DNA of 64,000 bases from Polyangiaceae bacterium. Its GTDB lineage: Bacteria > Myxococcota_A > Polyangia > Polyangiales > Polyangiaceae. Numbering within the stretch: the first letter of the stretch is position 1; each line of letters starts with the position of its first letter. The notes beneath the pieces are model-generated. The model searched no databases. It was not told the origin of the DNA and saw only the letters and a list, made by a program, of their open reading frames with translations. Location of the stretch: positions 46,109 through 110,108 of the forward strand of contig JAICUB010000023.1 in the NCBI GenBank assembly GCA_025936045.1. The letters run 5' to 3'. The position numbers were made by a program, and so were the translations under genes. Shown piece after piece: positions 1 through 8,428 of the stretch.

Positions 1-1677
1 GATGAGCACCGGCTTGGCAGTCGCCTTGAACGTATTTCCGGCGCCGTCGTTCTCCTCGAGCAACGCTTTCGCCTTGTCGAAGTCGACCTTGAAGCCGTGC
101 TTCTTCTCGATCTCTTCTTTGACGCCCTCGATCTCGGTGATGAGCGAGAGCTCGAAGACGCTCTGCGCGTTGTCCGTCACCGGCCCGTAGGAATCGACGG
201 CGATCGTGACGGGGCCCATGCCGAGGAAGCCGAACGCCACGAGGCCGAAGGCGAACACCGGCTCGGCGATCATCAGGGCATGCAGGCCCATGCCGCTCAC
301 GTAATAGGAGATGCCCATGAGTGCCATGAGCACCATGCCCATCCAGAACGAGCTGTAGTTGCCCGCGGTGAGACCGGAGAGCACGTTGAGCGAAGCGCCG
401 CCCTCGCGCGAGGCGGTGACGACCTCGGCCACGTGCCCGGAGCTCGTCGAGGTGAACACCTTGATGAGCTCGGGGATGATGGCGCCGGCGAGCGTGCCGC
501 ACGAGATGATGAGCGACAGCTTCCACCAGAGCGTGCCGTCGCCGAGTTCTGGGATGAGGAGGTAGGACACGATGAACGTCGCCGAGAGCGAGACGATCGA
601 CGTGAGCCAGACGAGCCAGGTGAGCGGCACCTCGAAGTTCACCTTCGTGGCGCGTTCGATGGCGCTCTTCTGAATCGCCTCGTTCACGTAGTAGGAGAGC
701 ACGCTCGCGATGACCATCACGACGCGCATCGCGAAGATCCAGACGAGGAGCTGTACCTGGACCGTCTTGTCGTGGACGGCGAGCAGGATGAACGAGATGA
801 GCGCGACGCCCGTCACGCCGTAGGTCTCGAAGCCGTCGGCGCTCGGGCCGACCGAGTCGCCGGCGTTGTCGCCCGTGCAGTCGGCGATGACGCCGGGGTT
901 ACGCGCGTCGTCCTCCTTGACCTTGAAGACGATCTTCATCAGGTCGGAGCCGATGTCGGCGATCTTGGTGAAAATGCCGCCGGCGATGCGCAGCGCCGAG
1001 GCGCCGAGCGACTCACCGATCGCGAAGCCGATGAAGCACGAACCCGCGTAATCCCCCGGAACGAACAAGAGGATGCCGAGCATCAAGAGCAACTCGACGC
1101 TGATCAGCAGCATGCCGATGCTCATGCCGGAGCGGAGGGGGATGGCGTACACGCCGTAGGGCTTGCCGCTGAGGCTCGCGAACGCCGTGCGCGAGTTCGC
1201 GTACGTGTTGATGCGGATGCCGAACCAGGCGACGCCGTAGCTGCCCAGGATGCCGACGACGCTGAAGAACAGGATGATGAGCACGCGGCCGGCGCTCATC
1301 TGCTGCAGTAAGCCGAAGTAAATCGCGATGATGCCGCCGACCAGCACCTCGAGCATCATGATGAAGCGGCCCTGCTGGAACAGGTACGTCTTGCAAGTCT
1401 CCCAGATGATTTGGGAAACCTCGGCCATCGACGAGTGCGTCGGCAGGTTCTTCACCTGATTCAGCGTGTAGAGGCCGAAGGCGATGCCGAGCGCCGCGAC
1501 AATCAGGCCGAGCATGAGCAGGTTTCGCCCGCTCATCCCGAGCACGGTGACGGAACCGAGGTCGGGGAGCACCAGGCTCGCTTCACCGCTCTTGGGCTCG
1601 GCGAGCGCCAAGGTGGGGAAACAGACGACCAGCAGGGCGGCGAGGACAGACGGGAGGTACGGACCGATACGTCGCAA
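1..1677 (-). CDS. hppA: Membrane-bound proton-translocating pyrophosphatase, 5' part (3' end outside window)
   Basis: Integral membrane pyrophosphatase coupling PPi hydrolysis to ion pumping. The frame is open from a TTG at 1677 to the left edge, about 558 residues. GGAG lies 8 nt before the TTG and no better start exists. The N-terminus is a signal-peptide-like segment (hydrophobic, ending A-L-A-E), followed by many membrane spans. The conserved core is at about residues 250-290: A-G-G-I-F-T-K, E-D-D-A-R-N-P and G-D-N-A-G-D-S-V-G-P-S-A-D-G-F-E. Near the left edge G-N-T-F-K-A is the site where Lys marks K+-independent enzymes and Ala K+-dependent ones. The core wording differs from textbook D-N-V-G-D-C-A-G sequences, suggesting a divergent clade. 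The family is certain; the pumped ion (H+ assumed) is inferred. Confidence 0.93.
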   Translation of the reverse strand, partial: MRRIGPYLPSVLAALLVVCFPTLALAEPKSGEASLVLPDLGSVTVLGMSGRNLLMLGLIVAALGIAFGLYTLNQVKNLPTHSSMAEVSQIIWETCKTYLFQQGRFIMMLEVLVGGIIAIYFGLLQQMSAGRVLIILFFSVVGILGSYGVAWFGIRINTYANSRTAFASLSGKPYGVYAIPLRSGMSIGMLLISVELLLMLGILLFVPGDYAGSCFIGFAIGESLGASALRIAGGIFTKIADIGSDLMKIVFKVKEDDARNPGVIADCTGDNAGDSVGPSADGFETYGVTGVALISFILLAVHDKTVQVQLLVWIFAMRVVMVIASVLSYYVNEAIQKSAIERATKVNFEVPLTWLVWLTSIVSLSATFIVSYLLIPELGDGTLWWKLSLIISCGTLAGAIIPELIKVFTSTSSGHVAEVVTASREGGASLNVLSGLTAGNYSSFWMGMVLMALMGISYYVSGMGLHALMIAEPVFAFGLVAFGFLGMGPVTIAVDSYGPVTDNAQSVFELSLITEIEGVKEEIEKKHGFKVDFDKAKALLEENDGAGNTFKATAKPVLI

Positions 1678-1835
1678 GGCGTTGGCTCCAGGTGGGGGCG
1701 GGCCGGCGTCAGCCGAACCCGAACGGATCCACTCGATTGGCGCGCCCTATTACCGCACCCGGAGCGCTGTCGCTACCGCGGAAGGCAGCGGCGCCAGAAA
1801 CGAGAAGCTTACCCCCCGTAAACCGCCGAAATCAA

Positions 1836-2063
1836 TCACCTTCCGAGGCCAGGCGGCGGACCCTTCTCTCGCTCCACCTCGTCCTGCAACACGCTCATGA
1901 CGATGACGGCGCCGATCAGCGGCAAGAGCCAAATCAGCTGGCTCTGCGCGACCTTCTGCGAGCGGTCGAAGAGCTTCGAGCGCCACACACGTAGGGTGGT
2001 GCGCGCCTGGAATCCCAGGACGACGACGACGATGAGGAGCCCGATCCATTCCGCACGCTGCAC
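1836..2063 (-). CDS. Small two-helix membrane protein of unknown function
   Basis: A 75-residue protein from a GTG at 2063. It has two hydrophobic segments, at about residues 7-18 (I-G-L-L-I-V-V-V-V-L-G-F) and 43-57 (I-W-L-L-P-L-I-G-A-V-I-V-M-S-V), joined by a basic, Arg/Lys-rich loop. That layout is typical of small membrane proteins with an N-out or hairpin topology. I do not recognise the family. It lies between kup (upstream, same strand, about 100 bp gap) and the pyrophosphatase gene, and may be read from its own promoter. The overlapping frames on both strands lack such ordered hydrophobic structure, which favours this frame. Confidence 0.6.
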   Translation of the reverse strand: MQRAEWIGLLIVVVVLGFQARTTLRVWRSKLFDRSQKVAQSQLIWLLPLIGAVIVMSVLQDEVEREKGPPPGLGR

Positions 2064-2117
2064 AGTCCGCAGAACTTACGTCGCAGCCCATTCCCGCGCA
2101 AGGCCCCCACGCCCCGC

Positions 2118-2137
2118 GCCCTTCGCGCTTTAAGGGC
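2118..2137. terminator. Inverted repeat downstream of kup, possible terminator
   Basis: Arms GCCCTT (2118-2123) and AAGGGC (2132-2137) enclose an 8-nt loop in the kup-to-2063 gap. It has no long T-run, so a rho-independent terminator is only a possibility; it could equally be an operator for the small downstream gene. Confidence 0.3.
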
Positions 2138-2150
2138 AGGTTATCCGACG

Positions 2151-2166
2151 AGGCCGGCGCCGGCCT
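2151..2166. terminator. Perfect 16-bp GC palindrome at the kup stop codon
   Basis: AGGCCGGCGCCGGCCT is perfectly self-complementary and overlaps the kup TAG stop (2165-2167). A very stable structure at the end of a minus-strand gene suggests a 3' mRNA end or stabiliser. No U-tract follows. With no loop it could also be a GC-rich protein-binding palindrome. Confidence 0.3.
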
Positions 2167-4222
2167 AGAGCTCGATTTGCGCGCCGATTTCCATCACGCG
2201 GTCGGAGGGGATGTTGAAGAACTTGTTCGCCGGCTGGGCGTTGCGAGTGAGCGCGGAGAAGACGCGGATGCGCCAGCGGGCCATGCCCGGATGCTCGCTC
2301 GAAATCAGGTTTTCGCGGCCGAGGAAGAACGTCGTGTGCTCGACGCTCGAGACGAGGCCCGCCCGTTCGAGCAGTGCGGGCGCGTCCGGCTGTTCCATGA
2401 AGCCGTAACGGCCGGTGATACGGGCGAAGCCGTGGTCGAGGTGCTCCACCTCGAAGCGATCCGCCTCCGCGACGCGCGCGGTCTCCGTCGTGCGCACCGT
2501 GAGGAGGACGATGTGCTGGTGGAGCACGCGGTTGTGCATGAAATTCCGGAGCAGCGCCGGCGGCGTGCCGTCCCGCGCCGCGGTCATGAACACGGCCGTG
2601 CCCGGGACGCGCGCCGGAATTTCTACGCGCAAGAGATCGAAAAAGTCGGTGAGCGGGAGCAGATCTTCCTGAAACCTGCGCGAGAGGATTTCGCGCCCGC
2701 GACGCCACGTCGTCATCAGCACGAAGAGCCCGACGCCGATCGCGATCGGCACGAAGCCGCCGTCGAGGAACTTCGAGAGGTTCGCGATCAAGAACACCGT
2801 TTCCGGCATGAGTAAGAGCGCCGTCAGCCCGATCACGCGCCCGAGTCCCCAGCCCCAGCCGCGCCGCGCGTACATCCCCGCGAGGATGGTCGTGATCACC
2901 ATCGTCAGAGTGACGGCGATGCCGTACGCCGCGGCCAGTGCGTCCGAGTTCTTGAAGCTCAAAACCAGGCTCACGGTCGCGAGCATCAAGAGCCAATTCA
3001 TCGAGGGCACGTAAATTTGCCCCTGCTCGTGCGCGCTCGTGTGCTTCACCTCGATGCGCGGCAAAAAGCCGAGCATGGTCGCCTGGCGCGTGAGCGAGAA
3101 CACGCCCGTGATCAGCGCTTGTGACGCGATCACCGTCGCGGCGGTCGACAGCGCCACGAGCGGGTAGAGCGCCCAGCTCGGGGCCATGCGAAAGAAGGGG
3201 TTTTCGACCGCGTCCGGCTCACTCAGCAGCAGCGCACCTTGGCCGAAGTAGTTCAGGAGTAGGGCCGGAAACACGACCGCGAACCAGCCGAGCTGAATCG
3301 GTCGCCGCCCGAAGTGTCCGAGGTCGGCGTAGAGCGCCTCACCGCCGGTGACGACGAGGAAGACGGCGCCGAGCACCGTGATGCCGATTGCGCCCTGCGA
3401 AATCAGGAATTTCACGGCGTAGGTCGGGCTCAACGCGGCGAGCACGCTGAGGTTCGACATCAGCCGGTAAGCGCCGAGCACGGCGAGCGACGCGAACCAA
3501 ACGACCGTGATGGGGCCGAACACCGCGCCGACGCTCGCCGTTCCCCGCTTCTGGATCCAGAAGAGCGCGATCAGGATCACGAGCGTGATCGGGATCACGA
3601 ACGGCTGCAGGTGGGGCGCCGCCACTTCGAGCCCCTCTACGGCGCTGAGCACCGAGATGGCGGGGGTGATCGCTCCGTCGCCGTAAAGGAGCGCCGCCCC
3701 GAACACGCCGCACGCCACGATGAACGGCCGGAGTCGCGAGCCCTTCACCGCCGATGACGCGAGCGCCATGAGCGAGAGGATCCCGCCTTCGCCCTTGTTG
3801 TCGGCGCGGAGCACGTAAAACACGTACTTGACCGCGACAATCAGCGTGAGGGACCAGAAAATCAGCGAAAGGATGCCGAGCACGCTCTCACGGCCGATGG
3901 CGAGGCCATGGCCCTGAAAGCAGACGCGCATCGAGTAGAGAGGGCTCGTGCCGATGTCGCCGAACACGACGCCGAGGGCGGCCACGGCGAGCTTCGCGAC
4001 GTAGCGCGCGCTTTGGGGACCCTCGGGCTTGGCGTGACCGGTGGCGCTCGACGCGGCGATCATCGACTCGGGGTGGCGAAGACCGGGCGGGCCGAGCGAC
4101 GCTTGTGGGCGTACCGTCTCGCTTTCGGGGGTACCGGTCTTTGCGCGGGTCGCACCGGCCGTGCTCGCGGCCGCTGGGTCCGACATGGTCGGCTTCGTAC
4201 TCCGGGGCTCGTGCCGTGTCAC
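2165..4222 (-). CDS. kup: KUP/HAK/KT family low-affinity potassium uptake protein
   Basis: Inner-membrane K+ transporter, probably K+/H+ symport. It is 685 residues against about 620-650 for typical Kup, the excess being a Pro/Ala/Thr-rich N-terminal tail of about 75 residues. The family signature G-D-I-G-T-S-P-L-Y is at residues 88-96, followed by D-N-K-G-E-G-G and about 12 hydrophobic spans up to about residue 510, then the soluble C-terminal domain. The start given is GTG at 4222. An in-frame ATG at 4186 (M-S-D-P-A-A-A) is equally plausible, since neither has a strong ribosome site. It stands alone between mutS2 and the small membrane protein gene. Confidence 0.95.
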   Translation of the reverse strand: MTRHEPRSTKPTMSDPAAASTAGATRAKTGTPESETVRPQASLGPPGLRHPESMIAASSATGHAKPEGPQSARYVAKLAVAALGVVFGDIGTSPLYSMRVCFQGHGLAIGRESVLGILSLIFWSLTLIVAVKYVFYVLRADNKGEGGILSLMALASSAVKGSRLRPFIVACGVFGAALLYGDGAITPAISVLSAVEGLEVAAPHLQPFVIPITLVILIALFWIQKRGTASVGAVFGPITVVWFASLAVLGAYRLMSNLSVLAALSPTYAVKFLISQGAIGITVLGAVFLVVTGGEALYADLGHFGRRPIQLGWFAVVFPALLLNYFGQGALLLSEPDAVENPFFRMAPSWALYPLVALSTAATVIASQALITGVFSLTRQATMLGFLPRIEVKHTSAHEQGQIYVPSMNWLLMLATVSLVLSFKNSDALAAAYGIAVTLTMVITTILAGMYARRGWGWGLGRVIGLTALLLMPETVFLIANLSKFLDGGFVPIAIGVGLFVLMTTWRRGREILSRRFQEDLLPLTDFFDLLRVEIPARVPGTAVFMTAARDGTPPALLRNFMHNRVLHQHIVLLTVRTTETARVAEADRFEVEHLDHGFARITGRYGFMEQPDAPALLERAGLVSSVEHTTFFLGRENLISSEHPGMARWRIRVFSALTRNAQPANKFFNIPSDRVMEIGAQIEL

Positions 4223-4278
4223 TCGCTCACGACCGTCGCGAGGGCGTTTTACGCGGATCCATGAGGGATCCTTTTATC

Positions 4279-6672
4279 TCACTCGCGCATCCAGAACACG
4301 GTGAAGGCGTCGCCTCCCTCGTCGGCGTCGGCCGCACGGCTGTGATTCACGTAGCCCGAAGCGCCGAGGTGCTCGCGGACGGCGCTCTTCATGGCTCCCG
4401 TGCCGTGACCGTGCAGGACGAAACCGACCGGCTCGCCTTCGCCCATCATGACGTCGAGGAAGGCGTCGAGACGCGCGAGCGCCTCGTCCACGCGCGTTCC
4501 ACGCAGATCCAGGGTGTTCGTGGGCGTGCGGACGGCCGCCGGAAGCGTGGTGGAGCGCTCCCGTGCGCGCGGCGCAGGCTTCGGCGCGCTCGGCCGGGGT
4601 TGGCCCTTGGCCGGCTCGATTTCCGCGAGCGGGAGCGTCAGGCGCACGGCGCCCGCACGCAGGCGCACGACGCCGCGCTCGGGCGGCGCTTCGACGAGCG
4701 CGAGCGTCCCGGTCTTTTTTACACGCACGTGCATGCCAGCGGCGAGCGAAACGGGAGCGGGCGCCGCCGCCGGCGTGCCGCGCCGGTGTTCTTCTCGGGC
4801 TTCGTGTTGCTCGAGCGTGCCGCCGAGGGCGACGTGCGCTGCGGCGCGGCTCACGGCGCGTTCGGCCTCGCGCAGCGCGGAAGGTTCGAGGCCGGCGCTC
4901 CGCAGCCGCTGCCGCGCTTCACGCACGTCGGCGCGCGCCGCGCGTACGACGGCGAGGAGCTCGCGCGCTTCGCGGCCGAGCTCCGTGTTCGCTTGCGAGA
5001 GCGCGCGTTCGCGCTCCCGTTCGATGTCCGTGCGCGCGGCCTGGGCGAGCGCGAGCTCACCGCGGAGCTCGGCACGTTCGCGTTCGAGCACGAGCCGCTC
5101 CTGCTCGAGACGCTTGACGGCTTCCTCGCGTTCCTTCGCGCGGTCCGGCAAGAGCTCGTGGGCGCGCGCGAGCACGGCCGCCGCGAGCCCGAAACGCGCG
5201 GCGACGGCGAGCGCGCTCGACGGTCCCGGCACGCCGAGCGTCAAGCGAAACGTCGGTTCCATGCGTTCGAAGTCGAAGGCGACGCTCGCGTTCTCGAGCC
5301 GTCCCGGCGTCGCGGCGAGCTCCTTCAGGCGCTCGTAGTGCGTCGTCACGGCCGCGGCGGCGCCCTGCTTCGTGATCGCTTCGAGCACGGCCGCGGCGAG
5401 CGCGGCGCCCTCTTCCGGATCGGTGCCGGACGCGACCTCGTCGAGCAAGACGAGCGTGCCGGGCCCCGCGCTCTTCACGATGGCGGCGAGGCGCGTCACG
5501 TGCGCGCTGAACGTCGAGAGCGAGCGCTCGAGGGACTGCTCGTCCCCGACGTCGGCGAGCACTTGCGTGAACCAGCCGATGCGCGAGCTCGCGTCGCAGG
5601 GGATCGGAATGCCCGAGCGCGCCATCCACGCCGCGAGCCCGAGGCACTTGAGCGCGACGGTTTTTCCGCCGGCGTTCGGCCCGGAGATCACGAGCGCGCG
5701 GCCGCCGTGCACGCGTACGTCGTTGGCCACCACGTGGCTGCCGCTCGCGACGAGCAGCGGGTGGCGCACCTCTTTGAGATCGATTGCGTCGCCCTCGCTC
5801 GGTTCGATCACCTCGGCGCGCGCGGCACGCGCGTAGAGCGCCAGCGCCGCGAGGCGGTCGGCTTCGAGCGCGGCTTCGAGCGCGCCCGCGATCGCGGCCT
5901 CTTCGCGCGCCACGGCTTGCGTGAGCTCGGCGAGCACGCGCTCCTCCTCGCGCTCGACCGCGGCGAGCCGCAGCTTGAGGCGGTTGCCGTGCTCGGTCGC
6001 CTCGCGGGGCTCGACGAAGAGCGTGCCGCCCGACGCGGACGAGCCGAGCACGATGCCCTCCACGCGCAAGTGCGCGTCCGAGCGCACGGGCAGCACGTAG
6101 CGTCCGTCGCGCTCGGTGTAATAGCGACCTTGTAAGACCTCGGCGTGCGTCTTCAGGCAGCCCTCGAGCCGCTCTTTGAGCGCGTCGCGCGCTTCGCGGA
6201 CGCGGGCGCGCGCTTCGCGAAGCGCGGGCGACGCGGCGTCGCTCACGTTGCCGTCCGGCTCGAGAGAGAGCTCGAGCGCCGCGCCGAGCGTGTCGAGTCG
6301 CGCCTCGCTCGCGACGGCCGCGGCGAGGGCGGGGAAGCGTTCACTGCGCTCGAGCGCGAAGACGCGCACGGCGCGCGCGACCTCGAGCACGCGAGCGATA
6401 CCGACGAGGTCCGTGCCCGCGAGCGTGCCGCCCTTGAGAGCGCGCGCGAGCGCCTCGCTCACGTCGGGGAAGTCGCGGAGCGGCAGCGCCTCACCGAGCG
6501 CGTCGAGCGCGACGGCGTCGCGGGTGCGGGCTGCGAGCGCCCGGGCGGCTTCGAGGGTCGGAGCGGGCTCGGTCGCGCGCAGGCGCTCGCCCGCCGCGCG
6601 GCTCGCCGTGCGCGCGGCGAGGCGCTCGAGCAACAGCGGCCATTCGAGGGCACGGAGCGTGACGGGGTCCAT
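4279..6672 (-). CDS. mutS2: Endonuclease MutS2
   Basis: MutS-like ATPase with a C-terminal Smr nuclease domain. It lacks the mismatch-recognition domain and is known from other bacteria to suppress recombination or rescue collided ribosomes. The start chosen is ATG 6672 (M-D-P-V-T-L-R-A-L-E-W), where family members usually begin; an ATG at 6696 adds 8 residues. Visible features are Walker A S-G-P-N-A-G-G-K-T near residue 330, Walker B L-V-L-L-D-E with the following G-T-D-P-E-E-G near 410, and a long Glu/Arg-rich coiled coil at about 510-590. The Smr domain starts near residue 720 with L-D-L-R-G and has H-G-H-G-T-G. The 797-residue length is normal. It is transcribed divergently from the BlaI-type gene. 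Confidence 0.95.
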   Translation of the reverse strand: MDPVTLRALEWPLLLERLAARTASRAAGERLRATEPAPTLEAARALAARTRDAVALDALGEALPLRDFPDVSEALARALKGGTLAGTDLVGIARVLEVARAVRVFALERSERFPALAAAVASEARLDTLGAALELSLEPDGNVSDAASPALREARARVREARDALKERLEGCLKTHAEVLQGRYYTERDGRYVLPVRSDAHLRVEGIVLGSSASGGTLFVEPREATEHGNRLKLRLAAVEREEERVLAELTQAVAREEAAIAGALEAALEADRLAALALYARAARAEVIEPSEGDAIDLKEVRHPLLVASGSHVVANDVRVHGGRALVISGPNAGGKTVALKCLGLAAWMARSGIPIPCDASSRIGWFTQVLADVGDEQSLERSLSTFSAHVTRLAAIVKSAGPGTLVLLDEVASGTDPEEGAALAAAVLEAITKQGAAAAVTTHYERLKELAATPGRLENASVAFDFERMEPTFRLTLGVPGPSSALAVAARFGLAAAVLARAHELLPDRAKEREEAVKRLEQERLVLERERAELRGELALAQAARTDIERERERALSQANTELGREARELLAVVRAARADVREARQRLRSAGLEPSALREAERAVSRAAAHVALGGTLEQHEAREEHRRGTPAAAPAPVSLAAGMHVRVKKTGTLALVEAPPERGVVRLRAGAVRLTLPLAEIEPAKGQPRPSAPKPAPRARERSTTLPAAVRTPTNTLDLRGTRVDEALARLDAFLDVMMGEGEPVGFVLHGHGTGAMKSAVREHLGASGYVNHSRAADADEGGDAFTVFWMRE

Positions 6673-6813
6673 CCGGAGCGGGCGGCCCTCTAGCATTTTT
6701 GCGGGCCCGTGCCGGGCGCCGCACGGATCGGCCGCACGGCGCTGGCAGCATTTGCCGTGCGGCGCGTGGAGGTGAACCCCGAGGCTCGGGCTTCGTCGCG
6801 CGAGCTTGCGTTT

Positions 6814-6829
6814 TACTACGCACGTAGTA
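6814..6829. promoter_or_regulatory. BlaI/MecI-type operator before the repressor gene
   Basis: TACTACGCACGTAGTA has 6-bp arms TACTAC and GTAGTA around a 4-bp centre, the layout of known BlaI/MecI operators (TACTAC-n4-GTAGTA). It ends 10 bp before the ATG at 6840, so binding there should block the gene's own transcription or early elongation. A related site is at 8396-8411. Confidence 0.75.
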
Positions 6830-6839
6830 GATAGCGGGC

Positions 6840-7229
6840 ATGGTCGCGACGGCGGAGCTCGGCCCGCTCGAAATGCGGGTTCTCGGCGTGGTGGAGCGCC
6901 GCGGTTCGGCGGCCGTCGGTGACGTGCAGGGGGAGCTTCTGCGCGAGGGGGAAGAGCTCGCGTACACGACGGTGATGACCGTGCTGTCGCGCCTGCACGA
7001 AAAGGGCGCGATCCGGCGCCGGCGCGAGGGCCGGCGTTTCGTCTACTCCGCCGCGCGCGGTTCGGACGTCTTGAAGGCGCGGCTCGTGAAGCGCATTCGC
7101 TCGGCGCTCTTTCGCGGCGAAGGCTCGAAGCCGCTCACCGCGCTGCTCGACGCGAGCGAGCTCAGCCGCGAGGAGCTCAGGGAGCTGCGGAGATGGGTCG
7201 ACGGCAAGCTCAAGGATCGCGGCTCATGA
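6840..7229 (+). CDS. BlaI/MecI/CopY-family transcriptional repressor
   Basis: Winged-helix repressor of 129 residues. The N-terminal domain (about 1-75) shows the family pattern L-G-P-L-E-M-R-V-L followed by A-Y-T-T-V-M-T-V-L-S-R-L-H-E-K-G as recognition helix and G-R-R-F-V-Y as wing. The C-terminal helices (L-T-A-L-L-D, L-S-R-E-E-L-R-E-L) form the usual dimerisation and protease-cleavage region. An M56 membrane peptidase follows after 46 bp, the standard BlaI-BlaR1 arrangement. A palindromic operator 10 bp before the start predicts autorepression. No beta-lactamase lies nearby, so the inducing signal is unknown. Confidence 0.9.
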   Translation: MVATAELGPLEMRVLGVVERRGSAAVGDVQGELLREGEELAYTTVMTVLSRLHEKGAIRRRREGRRFVYSAARGSDVLKARLVKRIRSALFRGEGSKPLTALLDASELSREELRELRRWVDGKLKDRGS

Positions 7230-7275
7230 GCGCTACGGAACGGGACCGGCGCGCGGGGCTCGACGGGGGCGGGCC

Positions 7276-8355
7276 ATGAGCGTTTTCGGCGCCGTGCTCA
7301 CGAATTTGCTGTTCAATACGCTCCCCGCGTTCTGGGTCGCGCTCGCGTTGAGCCTGTTGGTTTTTCGCGTGTTGCGCTTGGAACGGAGCGCGCTCGGCCT
7401 CGCTGTGCTGCTCTTGCCGTTTCTCAAGGTCGCGCTCGAGACGGCGCGTGGCGTGCCGGCGGCTTCGTTCCTGTGGCTGTCGGAGCGCGGCGTGCGGCAA
7501 TCGCTCGGTGAGTTCCGTGTCGGTGTCGGAGCGACGCCGGCGGCCGGCCCACGCTTGATCGCGGAGCTCTGGGCGCGGCACGCCGGCGGCCGCGCGCCGC
7601 AAAGTGCCGGTGATTTGTGTTCGCGCTTTCTGCGCGCGAAGCTCGGCGAGCACGCGGCGCCCGCCCTCGCGTTCGCGGTGCTCGCGGTGTCGCTCGGCGG
7701 GCTCGCCCTGCTGGTGCGGCGGCGCGTGCGCGCGGCGAGTGAAGTGCGGCATCTCGCCGCGCGAGCGACGCTGCTCGAGCACAGGCGCGTGGGCGGGCGC
7801 TCGGTGCGCGTGCTCGAAAGCGCCGAATATCGCGGCGCCCCGTTCGCGGCGGGCGTGCGCGCGCCGTTCATCGTGTTGCCGCTCGGCTTGCGCGCGAGGC
7901 TCGGCGACGTGGAGCTCGAGGGCGTCCTTTTGCACGAGCTCGCGCACGTGGCTCGCTTCGATCTCGTGCTCCTGGTCGCGCTCGAGGTGTTCGCGGCGCT
8001 CTTCTGGTTCGTGCCGAGCGTCGCCTTCGCCAGGCGGCGCGTCGCGGCGTTGCTCGAGCGACGCGCCGACGACGCGGCGCTCGCGGCCGGCGTTCGGTCC
8101 GAGGCGCTGGCCTCCGCGCTCCTCCTGACGGCCGAGCTCGCGCAGGCGCCCTCGCCAGCGGCGCATCCGAGCGTGATCGGCCTCCGTTCGGAGCTCTCCG
8201 AGCGCGTGCACCGGTTGCTCGCGGCGGCTCCGCCCGAGCGGAGGTTCGGCGGCTCGCGCGCGCGCGCCGTCGTTGCGCTGCTGCGCGCCGCCGTCGTCGT
8301 TTGGTGCTCGTTCGGAATCCTCGCGGCCGTCGCGTTCGGCAATCACGCGGGATGA
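7276..8355 (+). CDS. M56 (BlaR1-type) integral membrane zinc metallopeptidase without a sensor domain
   Basis: Membrane peptidase of 359 residues. Spans lie near residues 5-30 and 35-55 and a further one near 130-150. The zinc motif H-E-L-A-H is at 220-224 and is followed by R-F-D and a span (F-A-A-L-F-W-F-V-P). The downstream E-R-R-A-D-D-A-A matches the third-ligand region of M56. In known systems the peptidase inactivates the paired BlaI repressor after signal perception. Here the protein ends soon after a last hydrophobic helix (about 340-355), with no penicillin-binding sensor domain. Signal input must therefore come from its membrane or periplasmic loops or from a partner, possibly the lipoprotein encoded next. 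Confidence 0.88.
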   Translation: MSVFGAVLTNLLFNTLPAFWVALALSLLVFRVLRLERSALGLAVLLLPFLKVALETARGVPAASFLWLSERGVRQSLGEFRVGVGATPAAGPRLIAELWARHAGGRAPQSAGDLCSRFLRAKLGEHAAPALAFAVLAVSLGGLALLVRRRVRAASEVRHLAARATLLEHRRVGGRSVRVLESAEYRGAPFAAGVRAPFIVLPLGLRARLGDVELEGVLLHELAHVARFDLVLLVALEVFAALFWFVPSVAFARRRVAALLERRADDAALAAGVRSEALASALLLTAELAQAPSPAAHPSVIGLRSELSERVHRLLAAAPPERRFGGSRARAVVALLRAAVVVWCSFGILAAVAFGNHAG

Positions 8356-8395
8356 GCGGCTCGTGAATTCAGGCTGTATTCGCTCTGACTCGAAT

Positions 8396-8411
8396 TACGA
8401 CGGAGGTAGTA
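8396..8411. promoter_or_regulatory. Second BlaI-type operator, before the downstream lipoprotein gene
   Basis: TACGACGGAGGTAGTA keeps the 6-4-6 layout of the site at 6814-6829 with a perfect right arm GTAGTA and one mismatch in the left arm (TACGAC for TACTAC). It ends 17 bp before the ATG at 8429. The match in arm sequence and spacing suggests that the BlaI-type protein also controls this gene. Confidence 0.6.
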
Positions 8412-8428
8412 GATTGGAACGTGTCGTC

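Noticed and set aside
97..1311. 404-codon plus-strand frame
   Set aside because: It is the reverse-strand shadow of the pyrophosphatase gene: the translated product is a His/Asp/Arg/Glu low-complexity chain without domains, while the minus frame gives a clear membrane pyrophosphatase.
4105..6135. 676-codon plus-strand frame
   Set aside because: It lies antisense to mutS2, with Arg/Glu/Ala-rich composition typical of GC-rich shadow frames.
7276..8355. M56 protein as a BlaR1 beta-lactam sensor
   Set aside because: No penicillin-binding domain or S-x-x-K motif follows the membrane part; the protein ends at about residue 359.
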